Positions 40,735 through 52,600 of a stretch of DNA of 64,000 nucleotides are shown here, piece after piece. The notes beneath the pieces were generated by a model. The model saw nothing but the letters and a program-made list of their open reading frames with translations. It did not search any database and was not told the DNA's origin. How positions within the stretch are numbered: the stretch's first letter is position 1; every line of letters starts with the position of its first letter. Source of the DNA: Talinum fruticosum (taxonomy: Eukaryota > Streptophyta > Magnoliopsida > Caryophyllales > Talinaceae); contig JAITYX010000059.1 in NCBI GenBank assembly GCA_021018815.1, positions 434,001-498,000 of the forward strand, in the 5' to 3' direction. A program made the position numbers and the translations under genes.

Positions 40735-42613
40735 TCTTGCAGCAACAATGCCACCCATATTTCCCAAATCGGTACCAAATATATTACCCCTAAAAGAAAT
40801 CCATCTTTGTTACAACCAATGCACCTTGTTGCAGATAGCACTACTCTGGTTATTCTGTCAGCAAATCCGATTCTATACACAAAAGGAGTTGGTCAGTGAA
40901 TCCAGCTTCAATAAATCAAAGGAGGTCTGCCGGCACCAAACAATTTGCCATTCACCAGCCTGTATATATCATATATGTTAACACCAGAAGTCTTATCTAT
41001 CAATGAGAAGCCACCTCAGTCCTGCAGCCAGATCCATACCTGGCAGTCTCACATAGATAACACAGATTCTAGCATGAGATTGAATATGTTCCTATCTTCT
41101 TCAAGTGTGACAATCCTTCACCTTGGAATACGCACAAAATTCAACAGTGACTATCTGCTTCACCTCCGCAAGAGCAATCTAGACTTGGTCCATCAGATGT
41201 CATTATTATACCAACCAAAATTCATAGGAATACATGATAAGAATTAAGGACCCTATCGATTTTTAACATGGACTCATTTCATGAACTTTGAGAAAATTTT
41301 GACATTATGACAAACTCCTCCACATAACCATGCCAGCAAAACTGCATAAACCAGTATGGTGCATTTCTGCAGAAGTTCCATCTTACCTTCACATGCACTT
41401 GGAATAGCAGAAATTCTAGTCAAGGTGGTAATTTACCTTTTATGGAAAATATACGAACAGATATTTCTTTTATTCAGCTATAGCAAAATGAACATACTAA
41501 CGATTTTAACACCATCAAGAAGTTCTACAGACCAGGAAACTGGAATCAAGAATTCTGAAATTTGTTAGTTGCAAGTCTATCAACGACAACTCCTCAATCA
41601 GGTGACATTGCTTTTCAGGTCTCAAGATCCAATATGAAAGCAAATATTTACATCACAATCAGCACAATGCACAAGTGGCTCAGTAATACAGAAACATAAA
41701 GGGCCAAAATCATCAATCAGATTAAATAAGTGGAATTGCCAGTTCTTCTGATCCAATAGCAAAGCAAATATTTACGTCAGAATCAGAAAAAGAAACTGAA
41801 AATCAAAAACTAATCAATCATGACATCAACAAACTGAAATAAATCTTAAAAACCTATTTTTGGATTGCTTTCAAAAGTTTTCTCATAAGGTTTGTGAGAA
41901 ATTAATTACCACGGCCACCCAGACCGCACGAACCAATGCAACAACAAACCAACTCCGTTCGAACATCTGTCAACCGTATTAATTTCATTTCACATATTTC
42001 TCTGTGACGTGTGACCCCGATATCTGTAACTGATACACCCTCAACATTGGCTGCTGCAAATAAAATAAAAATAAAATAAATATATAACGCCAAGCCATCT
42101 TAAATTAGCATCCTCCGAGATACTCTCCACAAAAACAAGCTAATCCCCCAAGTCAACGTATTGCTTCACAAGTCTCACCCAATTAATGATTTGTCGTCAT
42201 GGAACCTAATACACCGGTTACGTTTGCTCCTTTCTAGAACCATATTGATGTCATGAAGCACAAAGCTTCAAATGGTAACTGTAAAATTTAAAATGCCACA
42301 GGCATACCTTTCATGAAACACGTAGGAAACAACCTAAAAGGCGTCCTGATAATAGGTGAATGCATGGCCTACGCAGCTTGACCGTGAAGGTTAAAATTTA
42401 CTTTTTTACTCAGATTTTATTTTTCTATACTTTTCTTTAGCAGATACGGTGAACATGAGAAATTCAGCAATAAATGCAGAGTGAAGCAAGGATCTGTGAT
42501 CATATAATAACTCCCAGGTTCTAAGAAATTCATCTAGTAATGTAGCTACCCATTAACTTTCTCACCTTCTTGGCTTCTCTGCTAAGTGCTTGCTGTATTT
42601 TATCTTCACCGCC

Positions 42614-43036
42614 ATGAATCACAATGAACAGCATCCCCAACAAATGCAAGTAGACCAATTTACTTGCACACGATGTCGCTTTACCACAGTTGATGCTGCC
42701 GGTATAAGGCATCACATCAATAGTCATATGTTTGAAGGAGCAATTGGCTTTCATAACCCACAATCAGCACTGTCAATTCAACAACTGAGAGAAAGGAACC
42801 TGCTCTTCAACCCCTTTAGTCAGTTTTTTATGTCCCAAGCACAGCCCACTATAGGGACTTCTGGAAGCAATCACCCTCAAATGCAAAGAAGCCCACAAGT
42901 TTCTGAGGGATGGGTGAGACCTATACAAACCCAAAACGTGCAAGCTGCTGAAGAAATTGCATGGCCAAGATCAGAAGAAACAGCTGAGGTTTCTACATTG
43001 CCCTTGATAGATCAGCTTGATCGTCCCATTCGGTGA
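42614..43036 (+). CDS. Small single C2H2 zinc-finger protein, possible frame break near the 3' end
   Basis: Intronless ORF, 140 residues from the first Met in a good context (CGCCATGA). Residues about 17-37, CTRCRFTTVDAAGIRHHINS then His, form a canonical C-x2-C-x12-H-x3-H finger; the finger helix lacks the plant QALGGH motif. The rest is Gln/Asn/Pro-rich with a conserved-looking SIQQLRERNLLFNPFSQFF block. The stop at 43034 is immediate, but the frame one base earlier continues for 22 codons with VIIDLDDDPDDDDNSVDLTL and ends Leu-Leu at 43101. That acidic tail ends in an LxLxL (EAR-like) repression motif, suggesting one G is missing at 43032-43033. I do not recognise the family. A transcriptional regulator is inferred only from the finger and tail. 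Confidence 0.5.
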   Translation: MNHNEQHPQQMQVDQFTCTRCRFTTVDAAGIRHHINSHMFEGAIGFHNPQSALSIQQLRERNLLFNPFSQFFMSQAQPTIGTSGSNHPQMQRSPQVSEGWVRPIQTQNVQAAEEIAWPRSEETAEVSTLPLIDQLDRPIR

Positions 43037-43101
43037 TAATTGATCTGGATGATGATCCAGATGATGATGACAACTCTGTTGATCTTACTCTGCTGCTCTG
43101 A

Positions 43102-46100
43102 GAACAGCAAGAAGAATTGAAGAATCAGAATAGATGAGAGTAGTATCTTTCTTTAAGCATAAGCCACAGAGCAGGCACTAGCATGTTAAAGATAGCAGTT
43201 GCAGTCATCTGGATTAGATGTATGGTAAGAATGGTTGCATACAGATCCCATCATTTCTAATTCATGGCTTCTAATATTTGCATGATAGGTGATGACAGAG
43301 GCAGATACCAATCAATGCAGAGTCTCACCCCAAGTAACTTGATAATGGCATATCAGATTACATGCAGTATCAAGTGGTTGACCAATAGGGCCAACTTCAT
43401 CAGAGCTTAGGTTTCTGTTTTATGTTTCCATAGTTTTTCATAGTGAGTTCCCGTTAGCTAGTGCTACAGTTCTATTTGAATTACTCTAAACTCATGCTAA
43501 AATTTGAACCTATGTTAATTCACTAGACTCTTCTTTTCACACTGGCAAATCCATTTCGAGACATGACACTAGACATGGGTGCATCAGTTCAACACTTTAA
43601 ATCAAGCAAATATCCTAAAATTTTTGAAAAAGGTTATTTTCTACATTTGAACATTCATCCATGCATCCCTGTAGTTGAGTCCAAGCAATATAGATTGGAA
43701 TGAGTCCAAATCATTTGCTCCAATCGCTCCGTCTCATATGCTATGTTACTTGGGCTCTCAAGTTTGCTCCCTCCTGTGCATTTCAAGTCTTTATATCGGA
43801 AACTCAAAGCTTCAACATGGGTATGGTAATTTGACATTAAACTTTAGGCTTCAAACACACAAATTTGAGAAATGTGGTGCATCAGACTACTTGGATCCAA
43901 AGAGAACTATTAGAGTTTGATCTAATAACCTATAAGGGTACCAAGCATGTTCATTTGATTGGTATAAACTAACTATAAGCAGTAAGGAGTAGCAAGGTGT
44001 TGTAAGATTTAGCATAAATGTTGAGCAGTAAGGATCGGTAAGGAGTGATAAACAATTGTAAAAAGCAGCGTAAAAGAGTGGGAAACAACAGCAAAGAGTG
44101 GCAAGAGCAGTTAGTTGTAAGCAGTATGGTACTGGTGAAACAAACTAACTCTGACATGAGATGTGGACAGGACATGTCTTGACACATGTGTGCCCTGTAT
44201 GTTGTTGATGTGCGTTTTCTCATAAAGATGGGGAAACATGGTGGCGGACATGTATTGATTAAAGAAAAATAGTTTACCTAATTGTTTATGTCTTTATTGT
44301 CTGTTTCAAACCTGATTAGTCAATACGAGGGACATGGTCAGAATGTAACCAGATACAAATTTTGTGTAAGGCATGTGTCCTACAAGTGTTAAATTAAAAA
44401 AAAAAAAGTTTCTGTTAGATTTGGCATGTATGCAGGAGTGTCATTGTCCGACGTGTTGGAACACAGATACGCTACATAAAAAGTGTTCGTGCTGCATCTC
44501 TGCCCCCATGATGTTATTATCATTGGCTCATAGCTCACAAAAATTTCAAAACTCCACCAAAAAGTTTCATAACTTACTAAAGCTTCACAGACATATAGTA
44601 AGTCTTTCTATCTACTTGGAGCTCTAAGAAAAACTTTCACATCACTAAAACAATACCTTAGATCTATTTTAATTTTGAACACGCAACTACAAATTCAGAT
44701 CCTATCATAAAATCAGAAAAGAGAAAATGAAAATAACCAGCATACAATGCGATGATTCACACATGCCCATATAAACCCACCTAATTATTTATTTATTTAT
44801 TTATTTGATAAATAATCAAGAGTTGTCTTAACAAGACACCAAGGGGATGTCACTCCATAACCCACCTAGTCATATTGATAGTTTTTTCTGAATCTTTACA
44901 GTGGATCCTTTGGAAAATTACCCCAACAATAAGTCCTGTCTACTTAGATCGTCACACTGGGATGTTGATGGCAGTGTCTTGTGACTCCTGGCTTTTAAGC
45001 GTGAAAAGTCTTGTATCACTGGCAGTGCTGTCTCTTTTAAATTGCAATGTCTTTCAAATTGCAATATCTCTAGGAGGTTACTTCCACACTTCACCATGAT
45101 CTATTGGTTCCCCGAAAGAGGAGAAGTACTCTGACATGCTTCTTTTAGATTACAAACAGTGGATTGCTAATTCAGTTTCAGTCCACTATATAAACCTAAG
45201 CAAAGAAAAAAAGAACTTCCATGGGGAGAGGCAATGACAGCATCCAAAAGCAAACGATGAGCAACTCATAACTTCAAAATGGGCGAGGTAGGCATTGACC
45301 TTCAGCCAACGGATTTGGACTAATGCAGATTCTGAATTTCACATCATTCATACTTAGACAAGGTAACACGTTGGGAAGAGAGGATGCTCCTTTTGCACAC
45401 ATATAACATTCACTTTTTAGAGTGCCATGTTCCTATATAGCTGAAAGTCTCGCAACCACAGCTGTTAGCCTGGCAGAGTTTTTCTCTCCTCTTTCCCACG
45501 GAATAGATAACGACCAATAAGAACATAGAATTGAAACCACAGCTGGAGACCTGGCTGAGTTTTGTTCTCGCGGGTAGACAATGACCAATGAAAACTTAGA
45601 AGGAGGCACTTCTACAGATCATAAACCACAAAAACCTCTCATCATGTACATGGATTTTACATCTGATGGGTAAACGTCCTACCAAAAAGAACAGCAATGA
45701 ACGCAAGTGCTGCACAAAATTATCACTCAGTAAGTGTAATTTTAGCCAATAAGGGAATGCTCCAACTGAGGAATTTAGTCCATCGGTTTCCTCCCAGACA
45801 TAAAAAGGGGAACAAATGCATACCCACAACCACAAATACATGATCCCCCTCCCCCCAAACGGAAATTGTGATCTTTACTTAATACCTATGTAAATTTGTT
45901 GCTTCTCGTATTCACAATTTCCGATTATATACCATATAATCATACAAGTGAAACTGCAATTCAAAGTGAAATCTTTGAAGGGTTTTATTAGGTTTAGGAT
46001 TTCAAAACAAATAATTTGTCTACTAAACAATGCCCTTATGTTGTTTCCGGCGATCAGCGAAATTCTTCGGTTTCGATTTTGGATAAGATGCAATTCATCA

Positions 46101-46177
46101 CATCCGCATATGAATTTCAGCATAAATTTGTGCAGATGAAAGGGCGAGGAGAGACAAATGGTGGGAGGGGGGCTTAC
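43102..46177. other. Region with no recognised plus-strand gene
   Basis: Relatively GC-balanced sequence, unlike the AT-rich spacers, which fits a large intron of the minus-strand unit. It contains an (ATTT)n run near 44785-44805 and a diverged tandem duplication at 45.45-45.60 kb. A short minus-strand open segment near 45.10-45.16 kb, after an AG and encoding EYFSSFGEPIDHGEVWK then a stop, may be another exon. Confidence 0.4.
45455..45601 (+). repeat. Diverged tandem duplication, about 75 bp unit
   Basis: AACCACAGCTGTTAGCCTGG..GACCAATAAGAACATAGAA at about 45455 is followed by AACCACAGCTGGAGACCTGG..GACCAATGAAAACTTAGAA at about 45535. The order of blocks is the same with scattered differences. 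Confidence 0.75.
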
Positions 46178-46220
46178 CTGAGAGGCTGAGTGACAAATCT
46201 TGACGCGGGAAACTGCCATT

Positions 46221-48990
46221 GAGGAGAGAGAGTAGAACGGTGCAGAAGAGAACTGACACAAAAATGGAAGACAAACAACCGAAATCACAAACTCGATCCC
46301 AAACAATGTTGGATCGGGTCAGCTTGGACCGAATTGATGATGTGTATCCTTTTTTAGAGAAAATATTTTTTAATGTTTTAGTGAAATCAATTAAATATCT
46401 TGTTGACCCAAAAAAAATATCTCGTTGTGCTTACTAAGTAATTTGAAATTATTTTTATTTTATATTTGGGGAATATATGTTTAACAATAAGAAGATTATT
46501 ATAAGATTTTTAAAATTTGAGTCATATTGAAACTTAAAATTTATAATTTTTTGGATTAAGACGGGACCAAAATAAAGTTAAAAAACTTCTAATTTCATTG
46601 TCAATTAAACTATTGTCCAGGCGATAATGTTTTTTCAAATTGTTCTTAAAGAAAAAAATTTAAAACATAATACATATTGTTAAAGAGCATAAATAAAATT
46701 ATGAATAGTACATATTGTTTCCTCCGTACGCCTAAGTACGTTTTTGTTTCTTTTTTCATAATGTGTATAATGTAAACAATCAGTCACAAAAATAAATACC
46801 TTAGTATTAACAACAAAATGGTTTTTTTTGTTCGCCAATAATCAGTATATAATATTGTCTATCAATATAATATAATTGTCAATATATATACTCAACGATA
46901 AAAGTAAAATTTACAATAACATTAATAATTGATTGTTAATTTATAACATACAAGTGGTGACACCTAAAAAATGCAAACCATATTACAAATAAAAAACTCG
47001 ATAAAAAATTTTAAAAATATCATACGAAGCAAATGTTACAATACAAGTACCTAATTAAGATATTTTCTTGAGATAAAAAAATTAATTAAGATTGTTTTTC
47101 TACTAATTATGTAGGGGAGGTGGGGAGGCAATGGGGGCCATTGTCCATTTTCTCAAATTGTCCTACTTGCTACAGGATATAATAAAATATAATACTAAAT
47201 CATCATTTTCTATATTGGTATTTTAAATATATATTTTTTTTATTTTATATTTTATTTTAGAGAGAGATTATTTTCTTTTGGCATTTTTTCTGTATGGGTA
47301 CTTTGAGTTGCAGCATAATTTAGGTCACAGGCTCACAGCCACCCGTGGATGCACAGAACCCAAAAAAAATATTGTGCAAAATTAGCATTAATATTTATTA
47401 GAATAATTAATTAATTGTGCATAATTAAGTTACCATACAAGATTGGATAAAAGGTTGGTGGGACTAAATTTAATCATTAGTCACTTGGGCCACCCTCACT
47501 TATTTCTTAATTAATTAATTAATTAATTGATGCTATATAAATTAAAGGAATTTGTTACCCATAATTATTATGGGAATTTCATATATATATTTTGTCATTT
47601 AGTACTTTGTTTTCATAATATTTCACATTAGGTGGTTCAGCTTACTTTTTATTATTTTGTAATATAATTTAATTATTATGTTTTGTCATCTGTATCTAAA
47701 AAAATTATCAATATATTTTTTATAGTATATTTCGAATCACCTTTTTTAGCATCATTATTTATGTGTGAAATATAAATTATTATGCAATTATTTATTATTC
47801 GTTGGTGCTAGTATATGTAAATAAACATCTTGAAATTAAGATTGTTAGGCATTTAAAAATCCAAATTTAAACATTTAAGCATATCAAAATAAATTATCTG
47901 TCATTTATATATTGAAAAAATCTGATAATGATCAACCATGTTTATAATGATGCTTAATAATAGATCCAACCAGATTTGGAGAAGGCAAATTGTGTACTTA
48001 CATAATGATTATATTTAAATTAAATTTTAAAATAAATAAATATTAAATACTATAGTAATTAATTAATAATTTAAAATGTGGTATCTCAATCTTGATCTTA
48101 ATTGATAATGAGCTGTTTAGGAGATATCAAATCTTATTCCCATTTATGATTTTGCATTTATTATATAAAAAAATCGTGAGCATGGATGATTTACCTACTA
48201 CTTTAAACTTCATCATCAAGAAATGCCCAAATTAAGTTTATCAAGGGAACGTAAATGATTGGAAAATTGTAATTTGTGAGTAATTTATCGTGGTTATAAA
48301 CATATTACAAAATATATTTACCGTAATATACGAATATTTTAATTTTACAAAAAAATCATAATTATTTGAAACTGAAGTAGGAAAGTAGGTGCCAATTCGT
48401 GAATTATGGTAGAATAACTATACAAAAGTAGACGACTTTGTATGTGACTTTATTTGTATTTATAATTAACAAAAAGATAGATGTAGTTTTATTTCCAAAA
48501 TTATATTTTTTCATACTTTTCTAAAACCAATTGATGAAATTTATGAGGGATCCTACGCTGTTGAACAAATATGCAACTAAAACTAAAAACAAAATTTTAA
48601 GTAAATCGGTTATTGTTGTTATACTCAATCCTTTTTCACATTACTCGTTGGTATGTGTGATGTAAATTCATAATATGAATAAGAATTAATTTATGAATTT
48701 TCACCACCATGAATAATATAGAGAAATTATATTTTGATTTCAATTCTCTAATTCATCCCCATTTTTATATGAAAACATAAAAATATATTATCTCAATTTT
48801 TACGCATATTTTCGGTCATCTATTATAAGATATAAAAAATAGGTGAATATGTAACTTGAACAAGAAGATTTATATATAAATTGAACTTTAAAAAAATGTG
48901 AAATGTATAATAAAGTATAGTCCACTAATATTTGTAATAATTAAACCTTTGCGTGTTATTTTATTTAACACAAAAATCTATTTAAAGCAA
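46221..48990. other. AT-rich intergenic spacer before the CIP7-like gene
   Basis: No coherent exon on either strand. Long A/T-rich low-complexity stretches include a TTAA repeat near 47507-47528. The first about 60 bases are the CT-rich leader of the minus-strand unit. Confidence 0.7.
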
Positions 48991-49089
48991 TGCAAGAAAA
49001 ATACTCCAAGTCCTATACAAGCAGGTTTGACTGTGACGCTGTCGTTTGCTTTAATCTGCTGCGTCGTAGTACACAAAACAAAACATGTT

Positions 49090-49610
49090 ATTGGTATTCG
49101 AATCTTTGGATCCTTCTCTCTCTCTCTCTCTTTCTCTCTCCTCTTTTTCTCAATAATTTTATTTTTGTTGCCGTTATACCACCCAGAACCCCACTCTCTC
49201 TCTCTAAAAGCCTCGCTTTTCTCTGCGGCTCCATTGGAGCAGAGCTTTTCTCACCTCTCTCTCTCTCTCTCTCTCCATACCCCCTTCGTCATCTCTTTCT
49301 CTGTAAGCCCTCCTTTCTGCTGTCAAAAGTTCTCTATCTGTCTATCTCTCTCTCTCTCTCTCTCTAGTCCCCCACTCTTTTAATGCTGCTTTAGCCTCAT
49401 TTACTGACTTCGTTCTCATTGAAAAGGCAAAAATCCCACCTGTCAATTCGGGAAAGCATTTTGGGCAACCAGATCTATCTCAGAGAGGAAGAGAAAAACT
49501 GATATGATTTTGACTGATTAGCATAATAAGTTGCTTGCTGGGTTAGTTAAGGGTTTTGAGAGCTCGAACTCTCAATTCATTTGCGGCCTTCTAATTTTCT
49601 TCCAGGGCAA
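49090..49610 (+). promoter_or_regulatory. 5' leader region of the CIP7-like gene
   Basis: Dense CT tracts at about 49114-49140, 49194-49204, 49255-49276 and 49345-49366 mark a plant pyrimidine-rich promoter or leader. The open frames crossing it are low-complexity Ser/Leu runs made by the CT repeats and are not counted as genes. The transcript start was not located. Confidence 0.5.
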
Positions 49611-52600
49611 ATGAAGTCGAGCACTCGCCTTGATTCTATTGTCTTCCAGCTCACACCTACTAGAACCAGGTGCATTTTCTCTAATTTGTTTCTCGACCTG
49701 TTTCGATTTTCTGGGTTTTAATTTGTTTGGTTGTCAAAGTTTCAAACTGTAATTATGTATAATGCATTGCTTTTGACCTGAATTCAGGAGAAGTTACCCT
49801 TTTGATTTTGTGGGTTTGGTTATTTATTAATTATATAGTAATATTTGATGGATTTTGATGGTCAAACATGCGAATCTAGAGCATATATTGCTTCAATTGA
49901 ATTGGGTGTAGTGAGTTTGCTTAAAAAAGGGAAATTGGGGTCAAATGATTAGTTAGAACTAATTATCTAGCTTAGAATATCTAGCTAAGTGTGTTGAGTA
50001 GGTGATGTTTTTCCCCCAGCTATTCGGTTTGCACTATCATATTAATTTAAAAAAATTAAAATTAGGATATCTTCAATTGTCAGGGACAAGAAATTAAAAT
50101 TAGGATATCTTGCTTTCTGGGATTGCAACATCCAGCCCAGAATCCTGTGGTTATTGTACTTGTACTTCTGATAGTTGGAAATAAGCTTTCTGAACTGTCC
50201 TGATGTGGGCCTTGAGGTTTAGTTGCTTCAGTTAAGTAGCTACTATTTTGGCAAGGGTTCATTGCTTGCAGTCTTGCGGAGCTATCTTACTCCTATTTTC
50301 ACTAAGTTCCCGTGTCAGTTGCTTGACATTCTGACGGAGATGGACTGTGGGCTTTTGAAAGTTCATGTTGGAAGCATGCAATGCAATTGTCAGAAAATGG
50401 GCAATCGTGTCCCCAGACATGTAATCCAAGGAGATGCTTGTAACAGAGTTTTATGGGCATAAAGGCAAAGAGTTTGTCTTCTACTTGACAAAAGAGAGTA
50501 GGGTTATTTCCATTGTCGGTTTTGGTTTCTGCAAGGCTGATTATTATTGTTTCTAGAGGAGTTAGGAACATGGATGTGAATGAGATGCTTGATATGGTGA
50601 GGCAGCTAAGTCCAATTTGTGTTCTTAATTTGAAGGAATGTAAACATTTTTTTTACTGCAGGTTCATTAGCTATTTGCGCTTTCTCGTGCGTAAAAAACG
50701 TACCGAGGATCAAACTTTCTTCAGCTGTTTGCTGCTGTTTCAAGGACATAAGTCTAATTTGTATTCTTTTGTCAGGTGTGATCTGGTAATCAATGCTAAC
50801 GGGAAATCCGAGAAGATTGCGTCAGGTTTGCTGAATCCGTTTCTTGCCCATTTAAGGGCAGCTCAGGAGCAGATTGGTAAGGGAGGATATTCTATTGTCC
50901 TTGAATCAAAGCGAGGAAATGAAGCATGGTTCACGAAGGGAACTGTGGAAAGGTTTGTATAGTATAAAATATTGTGAAGACTTTCAATTCGTGCTCTTCT
51001 GCTCTTCATTTATCTTTTTTTTCTTTTACGCTTTCACCGTTGGGAGCAGTTTTTTATGATTTCCACTCTTTTAACCCTTGACCTTCCCCCATTCATCTAA
51101 AATTTATCACTGGTGTTTGTCTTGTTTTAGGTTTGTTCGCTTTGTGAGTACTCCAGAGATCCTTGAGCGTGTGTATACAATAGAATCTGAAATCTTACAG
51201 ATCGAAAAGGCAATTTCCATTCAGAATAGCAGTGATTCTGCACCGCACAATGTAAGATAGATCTACCAGAACTTCATGATACATTTTATTAGAGCTGCTG
51301 CTGCACTTTGATTAATGTTGTACCACTGTCTATCAGGTAGAAAACCTTCCAGCCAAGGCTGAGGAAATCACTGAAGGTACGTAACCTTATTATACAAATA
51401 ATAAAGATTTATGATTTGAATATGATTATCTGCTTTTGAGATAGGATTTTGCATTTGTCTTCATCCATTATTTCCATTTTTTAATGTATCGACTGAAGAC
51501 CCCTTGCTAGTGCTGCTTTATATTATAGGAAGGGAATGGTTACAAGGACATATGACACAAGCTTTTCATCTATGTATTGCTTGAGTTACTTTTTGATGTT
51601 TTGTTCAGGGTATGGTGGGAAATGTTGAGTTTAATAAGCATATCTTACTCTCTCGTGATGTTCAAACTTCTTTTCTCCTACTAGATACTTGTACTTTGTT
51701 GTGAGATTAAATGCTAATGGAAAAGCAGTGGACGAAAATTTGGCCTTGGGTTCAACCTCTAGCCCTTTTTTGCCCCAGCTTCACCATTGAGCTAGTTGTC
51801 TTCGTCATTCAAACTCAACTATTGCTGTTTTAGAATGTTTTATTGGGCGTGTTCTTTAGGATAATCAACAGGCAGACTAAGTTCATTAATATTTGTCTCA
51901 ATGAATTCAAGTTTTACTTGGTTCTAGCTTCCAAAGCTTCTCACATGACTGTGGTTGATTAGTCTTGTGCTTCACTATTCCATGATGCCATGATATGTCA
52001 AAATCTACTTGTTTACTGAAAGAAGTTCTCTTCAACTCTACTGCAATTTCTCTGACTTGTGGTGTTGAACAGGCAGCAAAGCTGCACCAAATGGCAATGA
52101 GGAGAAAGCAATTGTCCTTTTCCAGGTATTTGTGTTGCCTTTTATTAAAATATCTTCTAACTGGAAGGTTTTTGTAAGTTGGTTTCTATTGCTTTGTCAA
52201 AGCCCTCCAGCAATCAACCAGAGGAAGATACATCTACCGCACAGGAGAAGAATTCTAAGTATGCATTTTATTAGTTGCTTTGATTTCCATATAATATTAG
52301 CTATAAATATCTGATAGTAGATGTTTTTATCAGGGTTCAACTTGTGCAAGTTCTTGAGACCCGTAAAACAGTGCTTCAAAAAGAGCAGGGCATGGCCTTT
52401 GCACGTGCTGATGCTGCTGGATTTGACATTGATAATATAGCTGCTTTACACTCATTTGCTGAATGTTTTGGGGCTTCACGTATGATGTAAGCTATGTCTC
52501 TTCACATCAGATTTTAGTAACATTTTTTCAGCTGAATGTGTCTTCTTTTCTGGCATTCTGCTGGAAACATTATGCGGAACAGTGGAAGGATAATGTATAA

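Larger units (their letters stand above)
39740..46219 (-). other. Possible multi-exon minus-strand transcription unit, unidentified
   Basis: Several segments have correct splice borders on the minus strand. (1) 46219-46178 opens with ATG after a CT-rich leader, encodes MAVSRVKICHSASQ and ends in CAG/GTAAGC. (2) 42053-41910 follows a T-rich acceptor, has one frame open throughout (Cys-rich end) and ends in a GTAATT donor. (3) About 40155-40032 lies between a TTGTAG acceptor and a GTAACA donor. (4) About 39885-39740 ends in a stop and reads as a Gly/His/Gln-rich tail in one frame. The open frames do not join cleanly in phase, and no family is recognised. It may be a small-protein gene with missed exons, an alternatively spliced transcript or a non-coding RNA. 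Confidence 0.3.

Noticed and set aside
48898..49383. 161-codon open frame before the CIP7-like start
   Set aside because: Most of it is CT-repeat leader translated as Ser/Leu runs, with no family signature.
50513..50962. Extended open frame upstream of CIP7-like exon 2
   Set aside because: The part before 50776 is intron: the conserved RCDLVINANG join requires the acceptor at 50775.
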